From a virus, in IMG/VR virus record IMGVR_UViG_3300006165_001202, positions 1-20,190 of that record: a stretch of 20,190 bases of DNA. One strand, given 5' to 3'. Below the pieces are notes generated by a model. It was not told where the DNA came from. It searched no databases and saw only the letters and a program-made list of their open reading frames with translations. Made by a program: the position numbers and the translations under genes. Below are positions 1-6,396 of the stretch, in pieces; the first letter of the stretch is position 1; the number at the start of each line of letters is the position of its first letter.

Positions 1-468
1 CGACTCGGTAAAGCAAAGATAGGTTTTAACGACTCTAACGATGCCGCAATTAAAGACTGGCAAAGGCACTTACAAACACGTGACTTAGTAAAATATGGAT
101 TAATACCTGAGTTTATAGGTAGACTTCCTAGTGTTAATGTGTTAAACTTATTAAGTAAGCAAGATTTAGTAGAAATATTGACAGAACCAACAGATAGTAT
201 TATTGATCAAATAAAAGATTTATTTTTACTTGACAAAATACAAATAGAGTTTACAATAAGTGCATTAGAAGAAGTTGCAACTGTTGCTATAAACGAAGAA
301 ATGGGTGCTAGAGGTTTACGTAAGATTTTAGACGAAGCACTTTTAGACATCCAATATGAGTTACCTGAGATGTATGAACAAGGAGTTAGAAAAATTATTA
401 TTAACGAAAATGTAATACGCAATACCGGAAAACCCATAATTATTAAAGGCACAAACACAGTTGAATAA
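1..468 (+). CDS. clpX: ClpX C-terminal part (5' end outside window)
   Basis: The frame is open from base 1, so about 155 C-terminal residues are visible. It reads as the C-terminal part of the AAA+ unfoldase ClpX: LVKYGLIPEFIGRLP matches the family's conserved LIKFGLIPEFIGRLP block, and GARGLRKILDEALLDIQYELP is the sensor-2 helix and small-domain signature. ClpX feeds substrates, including SsrA-tagged proteins, to ClpP in the cytoplasm. The zinc-binding domain and Walker motifs would lie upstream, so completeness cannot be judged. Its last 8 bases overlap the next gene, which suggests translational coupling. A window-edge clpP neighbour would be expected if a full protease were encoded, but it is not visible. 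Confidence 0.93.
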   Translation, partial: RLGKAKIGFNDSNDAAIKDWQRHLQTRDLVKYGLIPEFIGRLPSVNVLNLLSKQDLVEILTEPTDSIIDQIKDLFLLDKIQIEFTISALEEVATVAINEEMGARGLRKILDEALLDIQYELPEMYEQGVRKIIINENVIRNTGKPIIIKGTNTVE

Positions 469-982
469 AAGCAATTTTAAAAAGAGAGACATCGGTCCTA
501 AAGTAGTAGCAAATAACAGGATTAGGTGCAAGACAGTAAGAGTTTCCTTTCCAGATGGTGATAGTCAAATACTATCGATTGAGGACGCACAGAGGAGTGC
601 ATTAGAACTAGACTTAGATTTAGTGTTGATCACTGAAACAGCAGATCCACCAGTTTGTAAAATAACTGATCTAGCTAAGTTTATATACGCCTCTAAGCAA
701 AAAGACAAGTTGGCTAAACGAAAGCAACGTGAAAGCGTTGTTGAGACAAAGGAAATACGTTTGGGAATTAACATCGATATAGGTGACATAACTACCAAGG
801 CTAAGCAAGCACGTAAATTCTTAGACAAAAACAACAAAGTTACAGTTACCATTATTCTTAAAGGTAGAGAGCGGGGGAAAAGCGATAGAGCTAAAGAACT
901 GCTAAATACATTTGCTGACACTCTAGGTGTTGAATATGAAAATATAAGCATTCAGAATAATAGAGTGACTGGAAAGATATAA
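461..982 (+). CDS. infC: Translation initiation factor IF-3
   Basis: The 173-residue protein has both IF-3 domains and the usual length (about 180). The N-domain contains RIRCKTVRVSFPDGDSQ, LDLDLVLITETADPPVCKI and the K/R-rich linker; the C-domain contains KEIRLGINIDIGDITTKAKQ and a GRERG turn. IF-3 binds the 30S subunit, prevents premature 50S joining and proofreads start codons. The start is TTG at 461, chosen because an in-frame stop lies just upstream and AAAGG sits at 445-449. Bacterial infC is known for non-ATG starts that allow autocontrol, so a TTG here may be functional. The gene overlaps clpX and precedes rpsU by 6 bases. The C-terminal tail is slightly shorter than in bacterial IF-3. 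Confidence 0.93.
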   Translation: MNKSNFKKRDIGPKVVANNRIRCKTVRVSFPDGDSQILSIEDAQRSALELDLDLVLITETADPPVCKITDLAKFIYASKQKDKLAKRKQRESVVETKEIRLGINIDIGDITTKAKQARKFLDKNNKVTVTIILKGRERGKSDRAKELLNTFADTLGVEYENISIQNNRVTGKI

Positions 983-988
983 CAAAAT

Positions 989-1225
989 ATGTCAAAAAAT
1001 AATCATAAAGATCAACGAGGCGGCGGTGGCCTAACAGTTGAAGTTAGAAACAATAATGTAGAACAAGCACTACGTAAGCTAAAGAAAATGATAGCCAAAG
1101 ACGGTATCATGCAAACAATACGTGACCGTAGTCATTTTGTAAGTAATACTGAGAAACGATTAAAAGCAAATGCCGCGGCAGCTGCCAGACATCGTAGACG
1201 TATTAAGGAAAACAAGTACGAATAA
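989..1225 (+). CDS. rpsU: Ribosomal protein bS21
   Basis: This 78-residue basic protein matches bS21: a VEVRNNNVEQALRKLKKMIAKDGIMQTIRDR core followed by a KRLKANAAAAARHRRR tail. bS21 is the last small-subunit protein to assemble and sits near the anti-Shine-Dalgarno region, where it influences initiation. It lies 6 bases after infC, so two initiation-related proteins are co-expressed. The N-terminus carries a glycine-rich lead (RGGGG) before the conserved core. bS21 genes are known in several aquatic phages, where they are thought to exchange into host ribosomes. Confidence 0.92.
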   Translation: MSKNNHKDQRGGGGLTVEVRNNNVEQALRKLKKMIAKDGIMQTIRDRSHFVSNTEKRLKANAAAAARHRRRIKENKYE

Positions 1226-1251
1226 TTTAACAGAATTTGTCCATTTTTATG

Positions 1252-1259
1252 GGTAAATA
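1252..1259 (+). promoter_or_regulatory. Possible late promoter box before the hsp20 leader
   Basis: GGTAAATA resembles the T4-type late box but differs from TATAAATA at the first two positions. Initiation about 6 bases downstream would give a leader of about 75 nt that holds the thermometer-like hairpins before hsp20. This is a weak match and a guess. Confidence 0.3.
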
Positions 1260-1267
1260 ATAATGCG

Positions 1268-1340
1268 TGTTAGAACTGATTTCTGCATGCAGGAATGCCG
1301 AAAGGGTTCCAAAAATCTTGCTTAACAAAGGAGAACAATT
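1268..1340 (+). promoter_or_regulatory. ROSE-like RNA thermometer upstream of hsp20
   Basis: Two hairpins are visible. The first, 1292-1310, pairs GGAAT.CC with GGGTTCC around a GAAA tetraloop with one bulged G. The second places the Shine-Dalgarno in a stem: 1316-1323 (TCTTGCTT) pairs with 1328-1334 (AAGGAGA) around a 4-nt loop. In it, UUGCU (1318-1322) faces AGGA (1329-1332) with G1320 unpaired. A UYGCU anti-SD with an extra G is the hallmark of ROSE thermometers that repress small heat-shock genes in alphaproteobacteria. The ATG of hsp20 follows 6 bases after the stem. Position, motif and downstream gene agree; melting has not been measured. Confidence 0.75.
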
Positions 1341-1766
1341 ATGACAAGACTTACAACACTAAACCTACCAGACTTCTATAAAGCCACTATTGGTTTTGAT
1401 AGAATGTTCGATGAGATGCAAAATGCATTTAATCCAACAACTACAGGCGGGTATCCACCCTACAATATCGTTAAAGTAAACGAAACAAGCTATGCAATTA
1501 GTTTAGCAGTAGCTGGTTTTAATAAGAACGATATTAGCGTGGAGCAAGACGGTAACATGCTTACTATCAAAGCTGAAGATACTTCAGAAGAAGATGTTAA
1601 GGAATATCTACACAAGGGTATTGCAACTAGAAACTTTACAAGAGAATTTAGTTTAGCAGATTATGTAGATGTAACTGGAGCGAAACAAAATGACGGAATT
1701 TTAGAAGTCACTTTGCAACAAAACATTCCAGATAACAAGAAACCACGTAATATTAAAATTGGATAA
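1341..1766 (+). CDS. hsp20: Small heat-shock protein (Hsp20/IbpA type)
   Basis: The 141-residue protein is a typical IbpA-like chaperone: an N-terminal TIGFDRMFDEMQ segment, an alpha-crystallin domain from about residue 38 (YNIVKVNETSYAISLAVAGF) to the GILEVTL strand near residue 120, and a short tail. Such proteins hold unfolding proteins for refolding by DnaK/ClpB. The strong AAGGAG site at 1328-1333 lies inside the ROSE-like hairpin, implying temperature-dependent translation. Hsp20 genes are common in T4-like marine phages, where a role in virion assembly has been suggested. clpS follows after 11 bases. Confidence 0.93.
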   Translation: MTRLTTLNLPDFYKATIGFDRMFDEMQNAFNPTTTGGYPPYNIVKVNETSYAISLAVAGFNKNDISVEQDGNMLTIKAEDTSEEDVKEYLHKGIATRNFTREFSLADYVDVTGAKQNDGILEVTLQQNIPDNKKPRNIKIG

Positions 1767-1777
1767 CAGGTAAAACA

Positions 1778-2080
1778 ATGGCTCAAGCATCACACGAAGA
1801 CATAGCAGAAATGACAAGGTTAAAATCACCACCTAAATTTAACGTGATTCTAATGAATGATGAAGCTACGCCTCAAGAGTTCGTAGTTAATGTTTTAAGA
1901 TCAATTTTTAATAGAACATCAGACGAAGCAGAGGCAGTGATGCTTGAAGTCCATAACAAGGGCAGAGGCATAGCTGGTACATACAGTTACGAAGTTGCTG
2001 AACAAAAATGCGTTGAAACGATTACTGACGCAAGGCGTAATAGCTACCCACTAGACGTCACATTAGAAAAAACAGAATAA
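1778..2080 (+). CDS. clpS: ClpS adaptor for N-degron delivery
   Basis: This 100-residue protein is a full-length ClpS. PPKFNVILMNDEATPQEFV and MLEVHNKGRGIAGTYSYEVAE are the family blocks. The pocket residues that grip N-terminal degrons are kept: Asn27, Asp28 and His59, equivalent to Asn34, Asp35 and His66 of E. coli ClpS. ClpS binds the ClpA/ClpC N-domain, delivers N-degron substrates and inhibits SsrA-tagged protein degradation by ClpAP. No ClpA is seen in the window, so it would act on the host ClpA. Its company (clpX, hsp20, tmRNA) suggests the phage redirects host proteolysis. Confidence 0.92.
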   Translation: MAQASHEDIAEMTRLKSPPKFNVILMNDEATPQEFVVNVLRSIFNRTSDEAEAVMLEVHNKGRGIAGTYSYEVAEQKCVETITDARRNSYPLDVTLEKTE

Positions 2081-2086
2081 AATTAA

Positions 2087-2656
2087 ATGAAAATAGCAAT
2101 CACGCAACGTGTGATTGACTTTCGAAACGGCCCTTACGACAGCTTAGATCATGGATTCTATGACATGTTTGCAGGGCATACATTACGTCCCATTCCAAAC
2201 AACTTAGAACATTATCAAACAGAGATTATAGTTAATAGTGATTTAGTAGTTTTTACGGGCGGCAATAGTATGATACCGGGCAACTGGCAATACAATGAAG
2301 ACCGGCTACGTATAGAAAAACACACGTTAGATCTAGCAAAACTTTATAATAAACCAATATTAGGTATTAGTAGAGGATGTCAATTCCTTACTGTAAGCCT
2401 TGGCGGAAGTATTAAAGAAAGTGGTAGACATAAAGCTGATCATACAGTATACTATAAAGATAGTGAAGTAGAAGTTCATAGCAGGCATGAAGAAATATTA
2501 AGTAGTATTCCACATGGTGCTACATGCCTTGCTACAGACGACGAAGGAAATTGCGAAAGTTGGAAACTAGATAACATATTAACTGTACTTTGGCATCCTG
2601 AAAGAATGAATACACACTGGCTTCCGTATGAAGCATACAACATACTAGGATTATAA
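2087..2656 (+). CDS. Class I glutamine amidotransferase-like hydrolase
   Basis: The 189-residue protein has the class I amidotransferase fold. The nucleophile is Cys98 in LGISRGCQFL, and the His170-Pro-Glu172 pair in LWHPERM completes the triad. It opens with KIAITQRVI and has an FTGGN oxyanion-region motif. The short free-standing form resembles gamma-glutamyl hydrolases (peptidase C26), including the gamma-glutamyl-CDP-amidate hydrolase of Campylobacter capsule phosphoramidate synthesis. A cytidylyltransferase gene starts one base after its stop, which makes a CDP-linked glutamine substrate an attractive but unproven guess. It is the first gene of a five-gene coupled operon. Confidence 0.82.
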   Translation: MKIAITQRVIDFRNGPYDSLDHGFYDMFAGHTLRPIPNNLEHYQTEIIVNSDLVVFTGGNSMIPGNWQYNEDRLRIEKHTLDLAKLYNKPILGISRGCQFLTVSLGGSIKESGRHKADHTVYYKDSEVEVHSRHEEILSSIPHGATCLATDDEGNCESWKLDNILTVLWHPERMNTHWLPYEAYNILGL

Positions 2657-2657
2657 T

Positions 2658-3074
2658 ATGAAAGTTGGAATAACATTTAGTACATTTGATCTACTCCATG
2701 CCGGACACATTGGCATGTTGAGGGAAGCGAAATCAAATTGCGATTATCTTATTGTGGGTTTACAAAGTGACCCTACAATTGATCGCCCAAAAACAAAAAA
2801 CAAACCCATACAAACAATGGTAGAGCGTTATGCACAACTTAATGCAATTAAGTTTATTGACGAAATTGTGCCATACCAAACAGAAGAAGATTTAGTGGAT
2901 ATACTAGAACTGTTTGAAATTGATGTACGGTTCCTTGGTGAAGAATATAAGGAAGATGAATTCAGCGGTAAAGACGTATGTCGTAAACGTGGAATTGACT
3001 TGTATTTTAATAAACGTGAACACAGGTTTAGCACGAGCGGCCTTAGAAAAAGAGTGTGTGATAATCAAAAATGA
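2658..3074 (+). CDS. Cytidylyltransferase (glycerol-3-phosphate cytidylyltransferase-like)
   Basis: This 138-residue protein belongs to the nucleotidyltransferase alpha/beta phosphodiesterase superfamily. It shows the nucleotide-binding HxGH motif as HAGH (residues 14-17) after TFDLL, and the C-terminal RFSTSGLRKR segment corresponds to the family ISSTxxR motif. Such enzymes join CTP to a phosphorylated small molecule and release pyrophosphate. The acceptor cannot be told from sequence; glycerol 3-phosphate, ethanolamine phosphate or phospho-glutamine are options. It overlaps the next gene by 4 bases (ATGA). Close relatives occur in T4-like marine phages, from memory. Confidence 0.85.
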   Translation: MKVGITFSTFDLLHAGHIGMLREAKSNCDYLIVGLQSDPTIDRPKTKNKPIQTMVERYAQLNAIKFIDEIVPYQTEEDLVDILELFEIDVRFLGEEYKEDEFSGKDVCRKRGIDLYFNKREHRFSTSGLRKRVCDNQK

Positions 3075-3403
3075 AATATATAATTGATATAGATGGTACT
3101 ATTTGTAAAGAAGTTTTTCTTGCAGATGGTAAGAAAGACTATGCTAACCATATTCCATATATGGATCGTATTGCAAAAGTAAACAAACTACATGAAGCAG
3201 GTCATACTATCAAGTACATGACTGCACGTGGAATCACTAGTGGAATAGATTATTTTAAACTAACAAATAATCAGCTAGTAGAATGGGGTGCAAAGTTTGA
3301 TGAACTTGATGTAGGTAACAAACCCCATTACGATATATGGATTGATGACAAAGCATTTTGGAGTGAGAACTTCTTTAGAGAAACAGGTGAAACATATGAG
3401 TAA
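3071..3403 (+). CDS. HAD-superfamily phosphatase, capsule-biosynthesis type
   Basis: The 110-residue protein begins MKYIIDIDGTIC, the HAD motif I with nucleophile Asp6 and acid Asp8. Motif II is MTARG near residues 55-59, followed by a Lys in the NKPHYDIWIDDKA block that supplies motifs III and IV (paired Asp). There is no large cap domain, as in small phosphatases of sugar and capsule gene clusters. It probably removes phosphate from a small metabolite made by its operon partners. It is coupled at both ends: a 4-base overlap with the cytidylyltransferase and an 8-base overlap with the aldolase. Confidence 0.8.
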   Translation: MKYIIDIDGTICKEVFLADGKKDYANHIPYMDRIAKVNKLHEAGHTIKYMTARGITSGIDYFKLTNNQLVEWGAKFDELDVGNKPHYDIWIDDKAFWSENFFRETGETYE

Positions 3404-4190
3404 ATTTATAGCCGCAATGGACCACAGTGGTGGAAGCACAGGCGGAGTACTAGAACGTTACGAACAAGATTATACAGAAGATAATAAAATGGACCTTGTA
3501 CATCAAATGCGTATGCGTATGGTTAATAGTCCAGACTTTAACAGTAATAATATTTGGGCCTCAATACTTTATAAAGATTCAGTTGAACGAGGTTTATCTA
3601 TGATCCTACGTGCAAAAGGCATTGAACCATATCTTAAAATTGATAGTGGGTGTGAAGAAGATGGAACACTCAAACACTTTGATTTAGAAGAGATGTGTAA
3701 GTATGCACTTGAAATGCAATGTAGTGGTACTAAGATGCGTAGCATTATTAAAAGCGAAGAGATGATTGATGCAGTACTTAAACAACAATTTGGTATGGCT
3801 GCATATATTAGTAACAAAGGCCTTATGCCAATTGTAGAACCAGAAATTCCAATTGATCATCCAATGAAGCGTTCGTTAGAGATTATGCTTTTTGAACAGT
3901 TAAACAATCATCTACAAACATTAGATGGTAAGTGTATTCTAAAACTTACACTACCTGATATTAAAGAACTCTATAAACCATTGACAGCACATGAAAGTTG
4001 TAGTAGTATTGTAGCATTAAGTGGTGGATACACTACAGAAGAAGCATGCAAAAGACTAGCAAATAATCCTTCAATGGGTGCTAGCTTTAGTAGAGCATTA
4101 AGCGAGGGATTGTTCTATGGACAGACTGAGCCGGTATTTGACACACGAATAAGTGCAAATATTGATAACATTAAAAGGAGTTGTGAATGA
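3396..4190 (+). CDS. Class I fructose-bisphosphate aldolase
   Basis: The 264-residue protein matches the single-domain bacterial class I aldolase seen in Staphylococcus. Signature blocks are [23 protein letters not shown] (111-116), [17 protein letters not shown] with the Schiff-base Lys183, [10 protein letters not shown] and [12 protein letters not shown]. It cleaves or forms fructose 1,6-bisphosphate from dihydroxyacetone phosphate and glyceraldehyde 3-phosphate. ATG 3396 is preferred over an upstream ATG at 3342 because it starts the conserved domain and has AGGTGA at 3385-3390. It is about 30 residues shorter than the Staphylococcus enzyme, mostly at the N-terminus. It overlaps both neighbours. 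Confidence 0.9.
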   Translation: MSKFIAAMDHSGGSTGGVLERYEQDYTEDNKMDLVHQMRMRMVNSPDFNSNNIWASILYKDSVERGLSMILRAKGIEPYLKIDSGCEEDGTLKHFDLEEMCKYALEMQCSGTKMRSIIKSEEMIDAVLKQQFGMAAYISNKGLMPIVEPEIPIDHPMKRSLEIMLFEQLNNHLQTLDGKCILKLTLPDIKELYKPLTAHESCSSIVALSGGYTTEEACKRLANNPSMGASFSRALSEGLFYGQTEPVFDTRISANIDNIKRSCE

Positions 4191-5335
4191 GAATCGAAAC
4201 AGAACACAAGCTAGATTATAGCGATGTATTAATTAGACCAAAGCGTAGTACGTTAGGGTCGAGAAAAGACGTTGATTTACAACGTGGATTTACATTTAGA
4301 AACTATTTGGGAGCAAGGCCTTTAAATGAACCAGAAGACTACAGCGGTATTCCTATTATGGCTTCTAACATGGATGGAGTTGGTACATTTGAAATGGCAG
4401 ACACACTTGCTAAACAAAGTATCTTCACTTGCTTAGTTAAAACATACAGCGTAGAAGAACTTGTTGAATTCTTCAATACGGATAATGAGTCTCGCACAGA
4501 TAATGTTGCTATTAGTATTGGCATCATGGAAAAGGATCAACAGAAATTTAGTGACGTATATGAACAAGTTGGTGCCCGTATCAAGTATGTTTGTATTGAT
4601 GTAGCAAATGGATATAGTGAACGATTTAGTAACTTTGTTAGAAAGTTTAGAAAACAATATCCATACGTAGTAATTATTGCTGGTAATGTAGTAACAGGCG
4701 AAATGACAGAGGAGTTAATTCTTAATGGAGCAGACATTGTTAAAGTTGGAATCGGACCAGGTTCCGTGTGTACAACAAGAATCCAAACAGGTGTCGGATA
4801 CCCACAGCTATCTGCAGTTATTGAATGTGCAGATGCGGCACATGGACTTGGTGGACATATTATCGCTGATGGGGGTTGCAATTGTCCTGGTGACGTGGCT
4901 AAGGCATTCGCTGGCGGTGCAGATTTTGTAATGCTTGGCGGAATGCTAGCAGGACATGATGAAGGCGGTGGAAAAACTATTCTTAAACATTATGAGACAA
5001 ATGAACTTGTATATGAAATAGGTAGTCACTTGGATAAGCATACAAAGAAAATTGAAACAAAAGAGTTTGTAGCATTCTACGGAATGAGTTCAAATGCGGC
5101 AAACACAAAGCACTTCGGAGGATTGAAAGATTATAGATCAAGCGAAGGACGTGAAGTACTTGTTCCTTATCGTGGAACAGTAGAAAATACTATACAAAAT
5201 ATATTAGGCGGAATACGTAGTACATGCACATACGCAGGTGCAAACCGTCTTAAATACCTAAATAAATGCACTACATTTATTATGGCTAACAAACAGTACA
5301 ACGCAGTATATGAAGCGACTACAACGAAGATTTAG
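4187..5335 (+). CDS. guaC: GMP reductase
   Basis: This 382-residue protein is GMP reductase rather than IMP dehydrogenase: it starts [18 protein letters not shown], lacks CBS domains, and keeps [19 protein letters not shown] and [11 protein letters not shown] with catalytic Cys195 and nearby threonines. [15 protein letters not shown] and [12 protein letters not shown] follow. The reaction is GMP + NADPH to IMP + NH3 + NADP. It is about 35 residues longer than E. coli GuaC, with inserts near residues 42-51 and near 265-295 before FYGMSS. It overlaps the aldolase by 4 bases and ends the operon. It may rebalance purines scavenged from host RNA and DNA. Confidence 0.92.
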   Translation: MRIETEHKLDYSDVLIRPKRSTLGSRKDVDLQRGFTFRNYLGARPLNEPEDYSGIPIMASNMDGVGTFEMADTLAKQSIFTCLVKTYSVEELVEFFNTDNESRTDNVAISIGIMEKDQQKFSDVYEQVGARIKYVCIDVANGYSERFSNFVRKFRKQYPYVVIIAGNVVTGEMTEELILNGADIVKVGIGPGSVCTTRIQTGVGYPQLSAVIECADAAHGLGGHIIADGGCNCPGDVAKAFAGGADFVMLGGMLAGHDEGGGKTILKHYETNELVYEIGSHLDKHTKKIETKEFVAFYGMSSNAANTKHFGGLKDYRSSEGREVLVPYRGTVENTIQNILGGIRSTCTYAGANRLKYLNKCTTFIMANKQYNAVYEATTTKI

Positions 5336-5435
5336 CACTCTAAGACGCCGAATAAGTAGCCAGGCAAAGATTTAACAGAAGCACCTTAAAGGACTATAGG
5401 CTAAAGGAAAAAGGTAGTCATAGGAGACAATATAC

Positions 5436-5486
5436 ACTCATGCACATACGGCATAACGAAAATGCTTTACGTGCATGAGTCTTTTT
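5436..5486 (+). terminator. Intrinsic terminator after the GMP reductase operon
   Basis: A perfect 10-bp inverted repeat (ACTCATGCAC 5436-5445, GTGCATGAGT 5471-5480) has a second GCAT/ATGC pairing inside its loop (5451-5454 with 5462-5465) and is followed by CTTTTTG. It closes the 2087-5335 operon and separates it from the late promoter at 5498. Confidence 0.75.
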
Positions 5487-5497
5487 GTGGTCTATGT

Positions 5498-5505
5498 GAT
5501 AAATA
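5498..5505 (+). promoter_or_regulatory. T4-type late promoter box GATAAATA
   Basis: GATAAATA differs from the T4 late consensus TATAAATA only at the first base. Transcription would begin near 5511 and give a 180-190 nt leader before the small-protein operon at 5695. Confidence 0.55.
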
Positions 5506-5510
5506 GAAGT

Positions 5511-5694
5511 GTTAAATAAGACAAGCGACCTCAGCTTTGAAAAAATGAGTGGCACTAGGGAAAGACCAGGGCATAACCCATGCCTTACAAGTGATGCTAC
5601 AACTGTCAGGCATCGTGGTAACACCGGGAGAGACCGGAAAATTGAGACCGGATGCTTTCCCAAAAACATCCAAAACTTTTATTAGGAGACTAGA
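5511..5694 (+). ncRNA. Candidate structured leader of the small-protein operon
   Basis: No gene is seen in 5336-5694 apart from the terminator and the late box. The second half looks folded: AGGGCAT 5568-5574 pairs with ATGCCTT 5580-5586 around a 5-nt loop, GATGC pairs with GCATC further on, and ACCGG occurs three times between about 5620 and 5660. AGGAG follows just before ATG 5695. I do not recognise a known riboswitch. It could be a cis-regulatory leader or a separate small RNA. Confidence 0.35.
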
Positions 5695-5922
5695 ATGACA
5701 ACTCACTTTTTTAGTGGCTTGGCAGGAATCTTTGGTAAGCGCCGATGTGACTACCGTAGAGACCTCGAGAGTTACGCAAAGACGGAATATAAACATGACT
5801 GGCGATTTGCTTATGATTATATGGTAGCTAATGAGGGCAGAGGCCCTTCAGCTTACGCACTACATCAAGAGTTAATTAAAGGAGCTGAAATGGCTCGTTT
5901 AGAAATGGATATAAAACGATGA
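5695..5922 (+). CDS. Small basic protein of unknown function
   Basis: The 75-residue protein is basic and aromatic-rich (MTTHFFSGLAGIFGKRRCDYRRDLE, then YKHDWRFAYDYMVANEGRGPSAYAL). I do not recognise it. AGGAG stands 8 bases before the ATG. It is the first of three short genes that overlap by 4 bases (ATGA) and all begin with ATGACAAC, so they are translated as a unit and may be diverged relatives. No signal peptide or membrane helix is visible. Its place behind a late promoter suggests late expression. Confidence 0.75.
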   Translation: MTTHFFSGLAGIFGKRRCDYRRDLESYAKTEYKHDWRFAYDYMVANEGRGPSAYALHQELIKGAEMARLEMDIKR

Positions 5923-6137
5923 CAACACTAACAATTTATCAAACAACATGCAACGTATGCGAATACATAGCAGACAAGATTTCAAACGCTTGTAATAATA
6001 TGATTAAAAGTTTTGAAGTAGTTGGAACAGCGAGAGCCGCTTCACAACTAGCAAGCATGGGTTATTACAAAGAAGCAGAAGCTCTTATGTTACAACTCAA
6101 AGATATAAGAAAAGAATTAGAGGCCATTAAAAAATGA
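5919..6137 (+). CDS. Small protein related to the following DUF1127-like gene
   Basis: The 72-residue protein starts MTTLTIYQTTCNVCEYIADKI and shares with the next gene the MTTL start, a CxxC and a following I-A pair. The later RAASQLASMGYYKEAEALMLQLKDI segment resembles in spacing the DUF1127 helix pair, but the signature is weak. It may be a diverged duplicate. The CxxC could bind metal or form a disulphide. It overlaps both neighbours by 4 bases. Confidence 0.7.
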   Translation: MTTLTIYQTTCNVCEYIADKISNACNNMIKSFEVVGTARAASQLASMGYYKEAEALMLQLKDIRKELEAIKK

Positions 6138-6349
6138 CAACACTAGCAGAAACTTACTGTGCATTTTGCGATAGAATTGCACTTACCGTTAACAACTTAA
6201 TTAGTAAATGGGAAAATAGAGAAAGACCGTATAACAGAGATACATACAATGCTTTATCGAAGTTGTCAGATCATGACTTAAAGGATATTGGGTTATGCCG
6301 AGGCGATATCATGTTTATCGCTAAGGGTGGATCGATTTACCGTAAATAA
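6134..6349 (+). CDS. DUF1127 (YjiS-like) small protein
   Basis: This 71-residue protein carries a clear DUF1127-like core, YNALSKLSDHDLKDIGLCRGDI (the family reads roughly L..LsDreLaDIGlsRsdI), after an N-terminal CAFCDRIA segment. DUF1127 proteins are short, basic and abundant in alphaproteobacteria; some bind RNA and influence small-RNA turnover and phosphate or carbon metabolism. It is last in the three-gene unit. Presence in a phage fits an alphaproteobacterial host and a possible role in host RNA control, which is inference. Confidence 0.8.
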   Translation: MTTLAETYCAFCDRIALTVNNLISKWENRERPYNRDTYNALSKLSDHDLKDIGLCRGDIMFIAKGGSIYRK

Positions 6350-6383
6350 AAAACCCTTGCTCAGATAACACTAGTTTTAATCG

Positions 6384-6391
6384 GCTAAATA
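6384..6391 (+). promoter_or_regulatory. Late promoter box GCTAAATA directly before the ligase-like gene
   Basis: The box ends 5 bases before ATG 6397. With T4 geometry (box at -13 to -6) the A of ATG would be base +1, so the transcript would be leaderless. No Shine-Dalgarno is seen in the 12 bases before the ATG. Confidence 0.5.
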
Positions 6392-6396
6392 GTTGT

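Noticed and set aside
1283-1292. CTGCATGCAG palindrome before hsp20 as an operator
   Set aside because: It is short, lies in the transcribed leader and can be part of the leader fold; no second copy was found.
1-2080. The window as a bacterial chromosome because of clpX, infC, rpsU, hsp20 and clpS
   Set aside because: The rest of the window has T4-type late boxes, an endolysin, a T4-ligase relative, a phage tRNA cluster and cyanophage-like small proteins, all with similar base composition. A chimeric assembly remains possible but nothing at the joins suggests it.
4537-4881. Antisense frame of 114 codons inside GMP reductase
   Set aside because: The sense strand encodes conserved catalytic blocks here; the antisense protein is low-complexity and has no start signals.
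5511-5694. Cobalamin or glutamine riboswitch for the folded leader
   Set aside because: A few bases resemble the B12-box region (GGCACTAGGGAAAG), but the conserved core and order are missing, so I kept it as an unnamed structured leader.
5418-5796. Minus-strand frames across the 5336-5694 gap
   Set aside because: They run over a terminator hairpin and into the start of a well-supported plus-strand gene, with no ribosome site or family resemblance.
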